64,000 nucleotides of DNA from Proteles cristata cristata (taxonomy: Eukaryota; Chordata; Mammalia; Carnivora; Hyaenidae), in NCBI GenBank assembly GCA_017311185.1, contig JAESUZ010003490.1, positions 620,001-684,000 on the forward strand, read 5' to 3'. The notes below the pieces were generated by a model. It did not search any database, was not told where the DNA came from, and worked only from the letters and a program-made list of their open reading frames with translations. Shown here piece by piece: positions 31,701 to 40,486 of the stretch; the stretch's first letter is position 1; each line of letters opens with the position of its first letter. A program made the position numbers and the translations under genes.

Positions 31701-34488
31701 GTGATCAGTAGGTGTAAATAACATTGCTTGACCATCCTCTGTGCATAGAGGTCAGCAACTAGAGCTCTGAGAGAAGGCAGGGCAAAGTGGAATGACCCCA
31801 GTGTCTATGGGGTGCCTGTTCTTCCCTGGTTTCTCCTATGTCCCCACCAAGCATGCCTGTTGAGCAATGTAACCCCCTTTCCTACAGAGGGAAACTTCAC
31901 CTAAGAAACAGTGAGTAAGTAATGTAGAATCACACTACTGATGAGTGATCAATCCTCTGATATCTCACAGTGCCTTCTTTGAGAAAGGAGGAGAGGTCCC
32001 TTTATATAATTAAAAGCATCGAGGACTCATTCACAGGTAGGTAAGGCATGCTGTCAAATCAAGCAGTATGGGACACAGTCTTGTAGAGCAGGCAGAGAGA
32101 CAGGGCAGGTAAGTGAAGTAACAATATAAGAGGCAAATGCTGGGTGGGAAGAACAGAATCATCTCCCTTTGCCCCTGGCTTGTGGGGTTTCCTGCTGCCC
32201 ATCTGTAATGCTGGCACTGACATCATGCCTTGACTGGGAGTATAGTTCGTCTACATACGAGAGCATCAAGAGCTGGATGTGGAAGGGCAGAAGATCCATG
32301 TGGTCCTGGCCCAGAGCACTTCTGTGCCTCAGTTTCCTGAGAGGTCTGGTGTGGTCCGGGTAAAGCGATATAAGCAGCGTCTGGCAGTTCAGAGTGATGG
32401 CAAGAAGGGGAGCAAAGGTAAGGCAGGGTGCATGGTGGTGCACTGACTCGGCCACTGTATCGAGACCACGCTGATTGTGAGGCATGTAAAGTGCATGGTG
32501 CTTATTCCCTGAGGTCAGAGAATGGGCACAGGTACAAGACGAACAAGGGGCTGACACCTGGAGAGAGACTCCATTGTCTCCCAGAAACCTGAGTGCATGG
32601 TGGACGTTCGGATCTGACTCAACCCATTCTGTCCTGACTCTTGCACTGTCCAGATGAAACCAGAACCAGAAAGTTTAGAAACTCACTTCTGGTTGGTCCT
32701 CAGGATACATATGTTGGGCAAGAAGGCTGGCAGGTCTGTCTCTGAGGACGCAGCTCTTGCTCAGCAAAAGGCCAGAGACCCAGGACCCGCCTGCCTGGAG
32801 TTCAGCCCACGTGGAGGAAAGCTGGGAGCAGAGTAGGGCACTCAGCCACTTGCAGCGCTGAAACGAGTGTGGCCTTGTGTGTGAGGCAGAATCTGAACTT
32901 TGGTTCTGACGCTTTTCAGATCTGTCACCTTGGATGTGCCACCTACTCCCTCTAAGCCTCCATGTTATCATTTATAAGCTCAGGTTTAATCTTTCCAACT
33001 CCATTGTATCATAAAGGAAATGAATGAGAAATAATTAAATGAGATACTATGTCCAAGTGTTGAGCACATTGCCAGGCATTCAATGAGTAGCAGCAAAATG
33101 TGCCTGTGACTGTGATTTCAAAATGTTTATGTATAAATATTCTGGAGACAGCAGAGAAGTCCTCCTGAACCCTGTGCTTCCTCCCTCCTTACTTGCTGAA
33201 TTTAAAGGGGATGGTTGGCAGGGTTTGTTTTCATCTTTCTAACATTTTTCCTCCTGCTGAATTGTCTTTTATTTCCCCTCTAGTTTTCATGAATTACTTT
33301 GATAACCAGGATCTGCAAATTCCAACCTGGATCATTAACAACTTCGTCAAGGTGAGATCCCAGGAGGCAGAAGGGGGGTGTGTGTTTGACAAATGTTGAC
33401 TTAGTCCAAGGGGCTGTCAGGCTGAAGAGATGTCCTGTCTCAGGCCTAATGAGGCTCTTTTTTGAAGCAGCTTGTTGAGTGACTACAGTGAGGACTGAGG
33501 ATGCCAACACCCAGGATGTGGAGGCTGGGAAAAAGACAAAGAATCCTTAGCTGGAATGTCAGACCCTCCCTGCCAGCACACCCTGCTGGGATCACTGTCT
33601 GGATCCTCCTGACAATAGCCTGCTCCTTGTAGGGAAAATGGGGCCTTTGGACCCTGCCCTGCTTCTGGAGGAGCCTGGAAGGCTGACCTGGCTTGAGAGA
33701 CAACCAGAGGTGTCCAAGCCTGGAAGCCACCAGTTTTGTTACTGCTGTTGTGTTTTGTTTCTCTGTAAGGAGAGGGAAGTGCAGTGGTCCTGGATCGCGG
33801 CAGACTGCCTGGGGACTTGGCTTGATGGGACTCAGTCAGCCTGCTTCCTGGTGGGAGGGCTCAGCACATTCCCTGGGAGAGTGAAAAGCACACAGGCTTT
33901 GAGTCAAACACGCGATTTGGAGTCCGGGCCCTGCTTCTGTGTGTGTAATCTAGGGAAGCCATCAATTTCTTCCCTTTCAAAAAATGGAGAAGGAAATTAC
34001 TGACCCTATAGAGTAGTTCTAAGTAAGGCAGTGTCTGGGGAAAATCTTGTACGATATTCAACACTGACTAAATACTAAATACTAAATACAGCCTAACCCT
34101 TTGCCCCCACAGCCTCACCATTTTCTAATCCTGTGAAAGAAGTCCTTTCTCTGATTTCTGTGGAAGAATCCCACAACCCAACCTAATCCCATTTCCTGTG
34201 TTTCTTTTTACTAGCACAAGCTAAGACATACAACATTGTCGCCTGTTGTCTATTGTCTCCTGTGCCTTGGGTCTTCTGTCATCTGCAGCAATGCACTGTT
34301 GAAATCGGACAGGGACTCTGTCATATTTATTATTCCCAAGGCCATTTTTGTTTACCTTTGACACATCCCACAGAATCAGGAGTAATGTCCGTGAGGACCA
34401 GAAGTGACAAGTCTCCTTTGCTTTGCAGAATAATGCTCAAGAAGTCCTGAGGAAGATAGAAAATGCCTATCAGAACTACCAAGGGTAA
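17486..34488 (+). CDS. PCTP-like: PCTP-like START-domain lipid transfer protein, six coding exons
   Basis: Coding exons are 17486-17626, 27681-27798, 30792-30871, 32246-32417, 33284-33351 and 34429-34488, totalling 639 nt: 212 codons plus TAA. All introns are GT-AG and the frame is continuous. The product is one START domain (about residues 10-205), matching human PCTP (214 aa, from memory) without indels until the last residues; hand count is about 136/212 identical. Recognisable blocks are FSENQF (8-13), [11 protein letters not shown] (50-60), DYRKQWD (76-82), [11 protein letters not shown] (103-113) and SDGKKGSK (163-170). PCTP shuttles phosphatidylcholine between membranes in the cytosol. 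Pocket residues Tyr72, Arg78, Asp82, Trp101 and Tyr155 are present, but Tyr114 is Phe. The C-terminal helix (194-212) is the most diverged part. ATG 17486 is the first in-frame ATG and has a good context (G at -3, G at +4). Intact multi-exon structure excludes a processed retrocopy. Identity is too low for the PCTP orthologue, so a paralogue is inferred; ligand and expression are unknown. Confidence 0.88.
18820..19290 (-). repeat. MIR split by a SINE
   Basis: Antisense MIR signals on both sides of the SINE: 'ccaggcactgtttaag' and 'actcaatcttcatgtcagt' before; 'gatgaatgtgtggaaaggtt' and 'gctcaaggtctgaattaaga' after. It lies in intron 1. Confidence 0.6.
18950..19162 (-). mobile_element. CanSINE, antisense (intron 1)
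   Basis: T-rich start, 'gagagacagagtgcaaac', 'gatgtggggctcgaaccc', head ending in CGCCCC. TCATGTCAGT flanks it at 18940-18949 and 19163-19172. Confidence 0.92.
19348..19835. mobile_element. Tigger-like DNA transposon remnant (intron 1)
   Basis: Recognised from 'cttatgatgggtttgcatcc', 'gctgaaaatgcatttaatac', 'cagttgggcaaaatcatcc' and the closing 'ctgtcataagtca', which is roughly an inverted copy of the opening 'acttatgatg'. The pattern fits a non-autonomous TcMar-Tigger element; subfamily not assigned. Confidence 0.6.
19955..20762 (-). mobile_element. Antisense L1 ORF2 (reverse transcriptase region) in intron 1
   Basis: Complemented L1 sequence including 'ggaagccatctggccctgg', 'gaatttgtccatttcttccc' and 'ctgcattccaaagggttt'. 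No open frame survives. Confidence 0.8.
20765..20900 (-). mobile_element. Truncated CanSINE, antisense (intron 1)
   Basis: Has the tail 'taatgtttatttatttttg', 'ctgaagcaggctccaggc' and 'gtgtcagcacaga', but the tRNA-like head is missing. Confidence 0.8.
21489..21722 (+). mobile_element. CanSINE (intron 1)
   Basis: Head GGGGTGTTTGGGTAGCTCAG with a short internal deletion, 'tcaggtcatgatctcacaa', a long TC tract and an A-rich tail. TCTGGAA flanks both ends. Confidence 0.88.
22725..22753. repeat. (AT)n microsatellite (intron 1)
   Basis: About 14 AT units in tandem. Confidence 0.95.
22754..24008. other. Unique intron 1 sequence
   Basis: About 1.25 kb without a recognisable repeat or exon. ORFs of about 100-117 codons on the minus strand at 22788-23148 overlap each other in different frames and resemble nothing I know. 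Confidence 0.5.
24023..24155 (+). mobile_element. Short CanSINE (intron 1)
   Basis: Head GGGGTGTCTGGGTGGCTCAG with no TC tract, ending in an A-rich tail; near-matching flanks (gaaatggttttctag / gaaagttttctgg). A shorter subfamily than the others here. Confidence 0.8.
24738..24937 (+). mobile_element. CanSINE (intron 1)
   Basis: Head-like GGGGTGCTTGAATGATTCAG, 'ggctcaggtcatgatctcac', TC tract and A/T-rich tail. Confidence 0.85.
26103..26325 (-). mobile_element. CanSINE with expanded GA tract, antisense (intron 1)
   Basis: Tail 'taacttatttatttatttt', a GA-rich tract, 'cctaaatcatgacctgac' and a head-like end 'cctcccaggtgtcc'. Confidence 0.85.
26760..27590 (+). mobile_element. Ancient sense L2 before exon 2 (intron 1)
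   Basis: A long L2 3' part: 'atctggaccattgctctgg', 'aagtcactcattgggttt', 'cacggccccttggaggctgg', 'gaggccttttctgaccacc' and 'ggacccactagagcagggg'. It ends about 90 bp before the exon 2 acceptor. Confidence 0.8.
27681..27798 (+). CDS. PCTP-like: PCTP-like exon 2 (residues 48-86 plus first base of codon 87)
   Basis: The acceptor is GTTTCTACAG|CAG and the donor AAAG|GTGAAT. The exon encodes [13 protein letters not shown] through WDPYVK and is strongly PCTP-like (about 30/40). It holds Tyr72, Arg78 and Asp82; in PCTP the Arg78-Asp82 pair lies in the phospholipid pocket. An L2 remnant ends about 90 bp upstream of the acceptor. Confidence 0.92.
28060..28400 (-). mobile_element. Antisense L2 remnant (intron 2)
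   Basis: Shows complemented L2 wording: 'gcccagagaacagcatgag', then 'cagttcttagactttgccct' and 'gtgatggacagctatgaaat'. Confidence 0.55.
28633..28869 (-). mobile_element. CanSINE with (GA)n expansion, antisense (intron 2)
   Basis: A pure GA run at about 28698-28744 is the expanded complement of the SINE TC tract. The head complement ends near 'gccatcagacaccc'. Flanks gcatgaaattttt / gcatgtaattttt. Confidence 0.9.
28983..29162 (+). mobile_element. CanSINE (intron 2)
   Basis: GGGGCATATGGGTGGCTGAG head, 'ttcagctcagatcatgatc', TC tract, AAATAAATAAAC tail. It lies 113 bp after the opposite-facing SINE, so the two can form an inverted repeat in the transcript. Confidence 0.9.
29163..30790. other. 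Unique intron 2 sequence
   Basis: About 1.6 kb up to exon 3 without a recognisable repeat, exon or RNA gene. Confidence 0.5.
30792..30871 (+). CDS. PCTP-like: PCTP-like exon 3 (end of codon 87 to residue 113)
   Basis: The acceptor is TCTCCTTAG|AAATAC and the donor GAT|GTATCC. It encodes [14 protein letters not shown] through FPMSNRD, with Trp101 of the choline cage and the Ser110 that is a reported PKC site in PCTP. The last 11 residues are identical to PCTP. The donor is weak after GTA. A SINE fragment starts about 50 bp downstream in the intron. Confidence 0.92.
30922..31003 (-). mobile_element. SINE fragment just after exon 3 (intron 3)
   Basis: Only the complemented tail and GA tract remain: 'taagtttatttattttg' then 'cagagaatcccaagcaggc'. 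It starts about 50 bp past the exon 3 donor. Confidence 0.7.
31314..31640 (+). repeat. MIR (intron 3)
   Basis: Sense MIR: 'ggagccagatctgggtttgc', 'ggcaagtttctttacttctc', 'ctgcaggatggggatact' and a tail with 'agtgcctgttctatgag'. Confidence 0.75.
32246..32417 (+). CDS. PCTP-like: PCTP-like exon 4 (residues 114-170)
   Basis: The acceptor is GGGAGTATAG|TTCGTC, with few pyrimidines just before the AG; the donor is AAAG|GTAAGG, which is strong. It encodes [11 protein letters not shown] through SDGKKGSK, about 39/57 identical to PCTP. Residue 114, Tyr in PCTP, is Phe (TTC). Tyr155 is retained. Confidence 0.92.
32860..33105 (+). repeat. MIR (intron 4)
   Basis: Degenerate sense MIR: 'gaatctgaactttggttctg', 'gccacctactccctctaagc', 'ttaaatgagatactatg' and 'ttgccaggcattcaatgag'. 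Confidence 0.65.
33284..33351 (+). CDS. PCTP-like: PCTP-like exon 5 (residues 171-193)
   Basis: The acceptor is TTCCCCTCTAG|TTTTC with a good polypyrimidine tract; the donor is AAG|GTGAGA. It encodes [23 protein letters not shown] (split across the intron at V). The PCTP segment that normally reads NPGGQIPSWLINWAAK is changed in its middle and end, as expected for a paralogue under different constraint. Confidence 0.88.
33880..34085 (+). repeat. MIR (intron 5)
   Basis: Sense MIR: 'cacaggctttgagtcaaac', 'ggccctgcttctgtg', 'aaaaaatggagaaggaaat' and 'aaggcagtgtctggg'. Confidence 0.6.
34429..34488 (+). CDS. PCTP-like: PCTP-like exon 6, C-terminal helix and stop (residues 194-212)
   Basis: The acceptor is CTTTGCAG|AATAAT and the exon ends in TAA at 34486-34488. 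It encodes 19 residues, [19 protein letters not shown], against 21 in human PCTP. Only about 6/19 match, but the NA.QNY pattern and amphipathic helix periodicity persist. In PCTP this helix contacts membranes, so altered membrane docking is possible. Confidence 0.8.
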   Translation, partial: NNAQEVLRKIENAYQNYQG

Positions 34489-35640
34489 CTTCAGTAAGGG
34501 TTTCATGTGTTGGTGTAATGAAGTCACTGGAAGTACCAAGCCCAGCGATGCACAGCTTTCCTTTCCCTCTTCCACCTTCAGAGGCTGGCACACTGTCCCA
34601 GACATTGTCCCCAAGTGTGCTTGCTGATGCCTGGCTTCCTCTCCCATTTTCCCCACCCCAGGATTGGCTGCCTTCTTCCACTATGGAATGTGGGACAGAT
34701 GAGGGAAATTTTGCTTGTTTATTTTTAAGAAGGGAAGTCCTCAGTGGGGAACACAATCATTCCATTGTGCCATTTTAGGGGGGTCGGTGGGTGGAGAAAC
34801 GACAACAAATGCAAAGGCAGCCGATCCTGGCAAGCTGGCTCCTTCCAGAATGTGACCTCTTGCAACCCAGGAGGGGCTGCTGGGATGCCATCCCCTTCAG
34901 TGTGGACTCCTGGTGCCTCAGCATGGGAGACAGGTGCTGATCTCCATCTGTCTGATGCTTTGGTGTGTTGATTTGGCCGGGTCTGAGGTGATAATCTAGC
35001 AAGTCTCTCCATTATTTGTACTTGTGGAAGATCGTGAGCTGTTTTGATTTCAAACCAGGATGAAACACATGGCAGGCCTGATTAAGCACTTGATGTGGTA
35101 GCCACGTTTTCTCATCACCTATGTGTGGGATTCTCTTTCCCACCTGCCACTGGAGAGAGGCTGACCAGACCTCACTGGCTCTGCATTTTATCAGAAATGG
35201 AGGCATCATGATGCTTCTTGCTGGTAGTTTGCAAAAGTCAAGAAGCTGTGCACACAGCTATGATAAAGTGACTCTATATGCAATAATATGACTTTCCTTT
35301 TCTAGAATGTTTGGAGATATTGAAGGGATAAGAGTTCACATCCAGGGAGATATTAATTAGTGGATTGTTTGACTCTACAACTTTTTTTCTCAGGAATTCT
35401 ACCTAACATGTCTGCCTCTTCTACCACTAAAGACTTCCAGTTTCCTGTTTTCTCCTGAATTTTGGTAGAGCAAGATATACTGTGGCTAAAGGCATAGCCT
35501 TCATGATCTCAGGGAAAAATCTTATCCATTGTGTGTGATGGTACTGAACCTTGATTAGTGTCATAGAAATTCTGCTTGAAACAGAAGATTTATTAAAATT
35601 TAGTTATTTTCTTATTAAAATGGTATACCTCAGACTGTAT
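34489..35640 (+). other. Probable 3' UTR of the PCTP-like gene with poly(A) signals
   Basis: About 1.15 kb of repeat-free sequence follows the stop codon. ATTAAA hexamers occur at 35592-35597 and 35614-35619, the second followed by a T/G-rich stretch at about 35637-35652 that could serve as a downstream element. A young SINE starts 30 bp later. The transcript end itself cannot be seen. Confidence 0.4.
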
Positions 35641-35671
35641 GTTTTCTTTCTGGAAAAGAAAAATAGATTGA

Positions 35672-35894
35672 GGGGCGCCTGGGTGGCTTAGTCGGTTAAG
35701 CGTCCAACTTTCGCTTAGGTCATGATCTCACAGTTCGTGGGTTCGAGCCCCGCGTCAGGCTCTGTGCTGACAGCCAGCTCAGAGCCCGGAGCCTGTTTCC
35801 AATTCTATGTCTCCCTCTCTCTTTGACCCTCCCCTGCTCATGCTCTCTCTCTCTCTCTCTCAGAAATAAATAAAATATTAAAAAATTAAAAAAA
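35672..35894 (+). mobile_element. Young feliform CanSINE just past the gene
   Basis: Full head GGGGCGCCTGGGTGGCTTAG, 'tttcgcttaggtcatg', TC tract, AAATAAATAAA tail. Flanks aagaaaaatagattga (35656-35671) and a near copy at about 35893-35909. Confidence 0.95.
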
Positions 35895-35909
35895 AAGAAA
35901 ATAGATTGA

Positions 35910-37640
35910 ATACCAATAAATACAGAGTGACATAAAGTTGTCCTGTTTGCAATTGCTTCCTACCTCGTTCTTTTTGTGAGAAAGAACTAGCTGGGTCTCA
36001 TTTGTTTGCAAAGCACATCCAACCTCACTAATGAACTTGAACATAAAAAGAATTTTAGGTGCACTTACAAGCAAGGCCAGGTGAAGGGTAGCCTCAGGTT
36101 GGGGTTGATATTAGAATGATATTAGAATTCAGCTAAGTTCGTCTTCAGGTTATCTTTGATGTTGCGCTGTGTCTGGTGGCAGGATTGTGCTGACAGCAAA
36201 GGGAAGGCCCACGGCTTCCCAGGCTCTTGCTGAGCCAAGGAAAGTCAGCATTTCTTTCCAGTAGATCCCACACCATCCTATGACTCCCTCTCAACCACGT
36301 GCCTGTCCCTTCCCAGTCACTGTGGTCATATGGATAGACTTATACAAGTAGTGAATACCTCATAAATTTACCATTAAAAATCATTATCAGTAATATAGCT
36401 GGAACTTAATTTTAGGTAAGTGAAATCTAAAGGTCTCTTGTAACAGAGGGTCAGGTGTAAATTTTAATTATAGAATCACTGAAACACAGGCACTACGATC
36501 ACAGTCTTTGAGCAGAGAATCAACATGAAATGGTGTCATGCAAACCATAGCTTTAGACAGTGTTTAATAATTTGGTAAGAATTCTGAGAACACTAAGAAT
36601 ATGGAGTTTCTAGGTGAAGTAGTTACAAAAAACAGTCACAGAGTTTGGGATAATTAGTAGCATTTTGACTCTTTGGCATTTATGTGTGCTAATTTGGAGA
36701 AGACAGTCCTACATGACATTGAAACATGAGGTCATGTGTGAAACTGAGAACCCATGAGCCAAAAGTAAACCCCAGAGGTGCAGAAAATGTAGGACTGGTG
36801 CTTCGAGGTTGCCCCTGATTCCTCAGGGTATGCCACTCCACGTTCCCGCATGCATCGCTTGGAATGTGAAAGTTATAAAGATACGGTCATTCCTCTAGCA
36901 CTTTGGTTCCCTTATTCTTTTCCATGTCTGTCTCTCCAATACACAAGAAGACCTCTGTGGATAGAAACATTTATTTAACTTTGATCACTGGCCCCTAGAG
37001 TTCTAGATAGTAGGCACTCAAGTACATGAGTGATTGACTTAGAGAGATGGACCAAATGACACACTCCCAGATGGCCAAGCCCATTTGGATATGGAGGTTT
37101 AATTCACTTACATTAAACAACAGTTCAGGCCAAATTATTTCCCTAAGTCATCATTACTTGTGGGAGGCGGCTCTAGATTCCTCAGGTTCCCATTGGTCCT
37201 TTATTTCTTAAGGGGTGGCTTTGCTGGTGTGGTTAAGGATTACTTTTTAATGTTACAGAAATGGTACAGTCTGGACTGGGTCCAGTTGAGATTAGTCAGG
37301 ATTTCAGGATTTGAATGAAAAATAAAATAGCACTACTGTTGGAGCTAAATAATTTCCACAGGTGAATTATTCACATTGCATAACAATTCAAAGTTGTGGG
37401 CCACATTGGAATTGAGGGGTTCCTGCAAAGGGTCACCTCCCTTGAAAACGTTTCTATTTCACAAGGAGTGTCCTGGCCTGGCTCCCTGGCTCCTCACCCA
37501 GAGTCCCCATCTATAATGCTTCTCCTTCAAACCTCCTGCTTCCCAGCTGGATTCGGGAGAGACACAACAGGAAGAGCCCATTCAGTTCCCATGTTTTTGG
37601 TATCTCCGCTCAGTTGGCTCAGAGAATTACCCTTAAAGCT
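35910..37640. other. Unique sequence downstream of the gene
   Basis: About 1.7 kb with no recognisable gene or young repeat. ORFs are short and unrelated to known families. Confidence 0.5.
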
Positions 37641-37644
37641 CTGA

Positions 37645-38160
37645 GACATGCATTCACTGATCAGCTATTTCTTGAGTCTAGTGTCCACCCGGCAAGGGAC
37701 CAACATGGCAGTTCTGTGATGAAGGAGACAGGCTTGGTGTCTACCCTCACAGAGGTCATGGTCTAGTGAAGAAGACACAGTGGACAAGCTGTTGAAAGAC
37801 TGATGAGTTTCGAGAAAGGGCAGTAAAGGGTGCCAGAGGTGGTAAAACAGGGAGAGCACTAACCGAGTTGAGGGGTCAGGAAAGAACATGTAGTGGGCTG
37901 TGTGAATGTTGGAGAAGAAACCTCATCTGCACAGGAGCCGTTTGCTTAAATCTCCCCTGGCAGGAGAGCCCATCACATGTGAGGAAATCCCAAGGTCAGT
38001 ATGGCTGGAGCAATGGCACTGAAGGAGAGGCGTCTCACGTCTCACGTGAGGCTGAAGAAGCAGGCAGTCAGAACGGGGATGATCGTGAGAGCCATGACAA
38101 GGGGTTTGGACTCTGTACCCAGAACACCAATAAGCTTGGAAGGATTTTAGGCTGACCTAA
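37645..38160 (-). mobile_element. Antisense L2 remnant
   Basis: Complemented L2: 'cttggtgtctaccctcacag', 'acagggagagcactaac', 'gggtttggactctgtaccc' and 'ggaaggattttaggctg'. ORFs in it are incidental. Confidence 0.6.
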
Positions 38161-38181
38161 AATCAGCAGTGACCTGATGAA

Positions 38182-38380
38182 TTTTTAAAAAATGTTTATT
38201 CGTTTATTTTTGAGAGACAGAACATGAGTGGGGCAAGGGCAGAGGGAGAAGGAGACAGAATTGGAAGCGGGTCATTGCTGACAGTGGAGAGCCCGCTGCA
38301 GGGCTTGAACTCACGAATTGTGAGGTCATGACCTGAGCCAAAGTCAGATGCTCAACTGAACAAACCATTCAGGCGCCCGG
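38182..38380 (-). mobile_element. CanSINE, antisense
   Basis: Tail 'aatgtttattcgtttattt', 'gaattgtgaggtcatgacc', head complement ending CAGGCGCCC. Confidence 0.9.
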
Positions 38381-38444
38381 CATTTAATCATTATTAACAG
38401 CTGCTCATCTGCCCCCTCTCCCCCCCGCCCCGCGCCGTGTCCTG

Positions 38445-38752
38445 CTGTGATTCCTGGTTAGAAATGGGACTGGGTAGGGCAGACTGGGTCCTGGTAGGAC
38501 ATAGGAATGAATGGGGGCAGACTGGGTCCTGCTAAGAAACCGGATCGGTTTGTGGATGTACTGGGTCCCGCTTAGACACCAGACCGGGTAAGGGTGGACC
38601 GGATGGAGGTGGATTCGGTTGCGTTTAGAAAGCGGCCTGGGTGGGGGTGGACCCGGTCCAGTTTAGAAACCAGATCAGGTGGGGTAAGACCGGAAGTAGG
38701 CGGACTTAGTCCGCCCTAGAAAGGGGACCAGGTGAGGGCAGAGTGGGGCCAG
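38445..38752. repeat. Decayed GC-rich minisatellite
   Basis: About seven diverged units, spaced about 38-53 bp. Each carries a TTAGAAA-like word followed by GGACYGGGT and a GTGGAC/CAGACTGGGTCC segment. Recurrent words are 'cagactgggtcctg' (twice), 'tttagaaaccagatcaggt' and 'gcttagacaccagaccgggt'. No reading frame runs through it. Confidence 0.7.
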
Positions 38753-40486
38753 CGTGAGGCCTCAGGTGAATAAAATATTGTTTAAGGCTGAGCAAGCAAG
38801 TTAACCTTAAGGTAATCATGGCTTAAGTGGCCGCAGTGGAGAACTTCTAACCTACCTAAAGCTTGTCCACTTAGGAGGTGCCCTAGAGCCCAGCACCCAC
38901 GTAGGGGCACAGGGAAAAGTATTTTTCCTCCTCTAAAGTTTCTGGTGGCCAGAGTGCGACCCCCTGGGACACGCCCCTCACTCCAGGGCCTGAGGATGGT
39001 GGATCCTAACAAAACTGGCAGAAGCCTGTCAAAGGTAAGAATTCTTCACCAGAGTTCGCCCTCCCATTCCCATCTCTGTCTGTGGGGCCTGGCTGAGAGA
39101 AAAAGGTAAAGTTTCATGTTGTCTCTTCCTTTCTAAATTCGGATTGGCAAGCAAAAAACATTTGTAGGAGTGAGGTCTTTGAATGATGACTGCTGTACGT
39201 GCTTTTGTGTACTCATTGGGTGTCAGGCCCTTCCCTCACTGGTTGTCAGGACGATGTTGTCTTCTTGTTTGTCTCATTTTGTGTCCTGAGGACTTGGCTT
39301 GGCAACAGTCAGGTTGGAGACGCTGATAATATAAGCTGTACAGAAGTGTGGGATGCTCTCCATGTGTGGCTGGGATCCTACCCACTGTTGCCAACTCTCA
39401 GGGGAATGGTCTTTCTCTGGGTTATCTCTGGGAGTGGCTCTAGGTCTTGGAGCATAGGATCTGAGCCTCTGGTCCTTATGGGGTTGTTCATTCATGCTGG
39501 GAATATTTATTGCTTGTCCAAGGCTGAAACTTGTTGATCTATGCAAAAGTTTTTTTTTTTTTTTCCTCACTTTTCTTCTTCTTTTTAAAGTAGTTCTGGG
39601 GTCAGTTATTGGCCAAACTGGAAGCTGATACTCAGAGCCTGACAAGAAATTTGTTTTAGGCCTTCCCCCAAGATAATTGAAACCATAGAGTCAGAAAGAA
39701 GAAAAACATCCTGGCACCTTTGTGTAAGGATTTACTAGAACACTCCAAAGAGATCCAGCTCTGAATCTAGAACATAGGAATCTTCTGATTTCCAACCTAG
39801 TTGAAAGTCTCCCTGATGCAAAGAAGTAAATTGAGGATAATGTAGTTGGATGGGTGGGACAGTGTCCATATCATTCTGGTAGCAGCCAGTTCTTTGAGGA
39901 ATTAAAGGCAATTATGTATATCTTACAAATTGAGTATAAACACAGAAATGTGGCTCTGGAAACAACTCAAAGTCACTTACCTTTTTTTGTCAGTCTTCAA
40001 ATTTCTTCTAATCATTAGAAAGGCTCTCAGATTTTGTAAAAGATCTGGACTTGGGGAACAAGAGTCTTTTTTGATGGCACTTGTATTTTTCTCTGTGCCT
40101 ATTGAGATATAAGTATTTTATGCAGTCTTTTCCAGGAACCAAGTGATTTCTTATCAGAAGGAGAAAAATAAAGGCCTAATGAACCTAGGCCTATGAAAAA
40201 TCTTTAAAGTCTCTTCCACAAACATTAATAAAAACCTGTCTGAGCAGGTGAAGTTATGCCGTCTTCCAGAAACAATTCAGTCCAGCGGTCCTTCTATAAA
40301 CTAGTGTCCTTTTATAAACTTTCGCATTATCATACCTGTCTCATCGCTAAAATTTTAAAATGAAAGCTGTAAGATATGTTTGACCTGTTTGTATATTTAT
40401 GTATACTTATGTATTTATGTTACCTATTTTGGTTTTTTTTTTTTTTTTGTATTTCTGACTGGTATTGTCATAATTAGGGTTATTTT
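38753..40486. other. Unclassified 1.7 kb region
   Basis: Follows the minisatellite and precedes an antisense L1. The text (for example 'gcagaagcctgtcaaaggta' at about 39021) is unlike the surrounding repeats, and I see no target duplication, LTR ends or protein family. An ORF of 123 codons on the minus strand (39274-39645) is not recognisable. It could be unique DNA or a decayed LTR element. Confidence 0.35.

Noticed and set aside
39274..39645. 123-codon minus-strand ORF
   Set aside because: Low-complexity lysine run from a poly(T) tract and no family resemblance.
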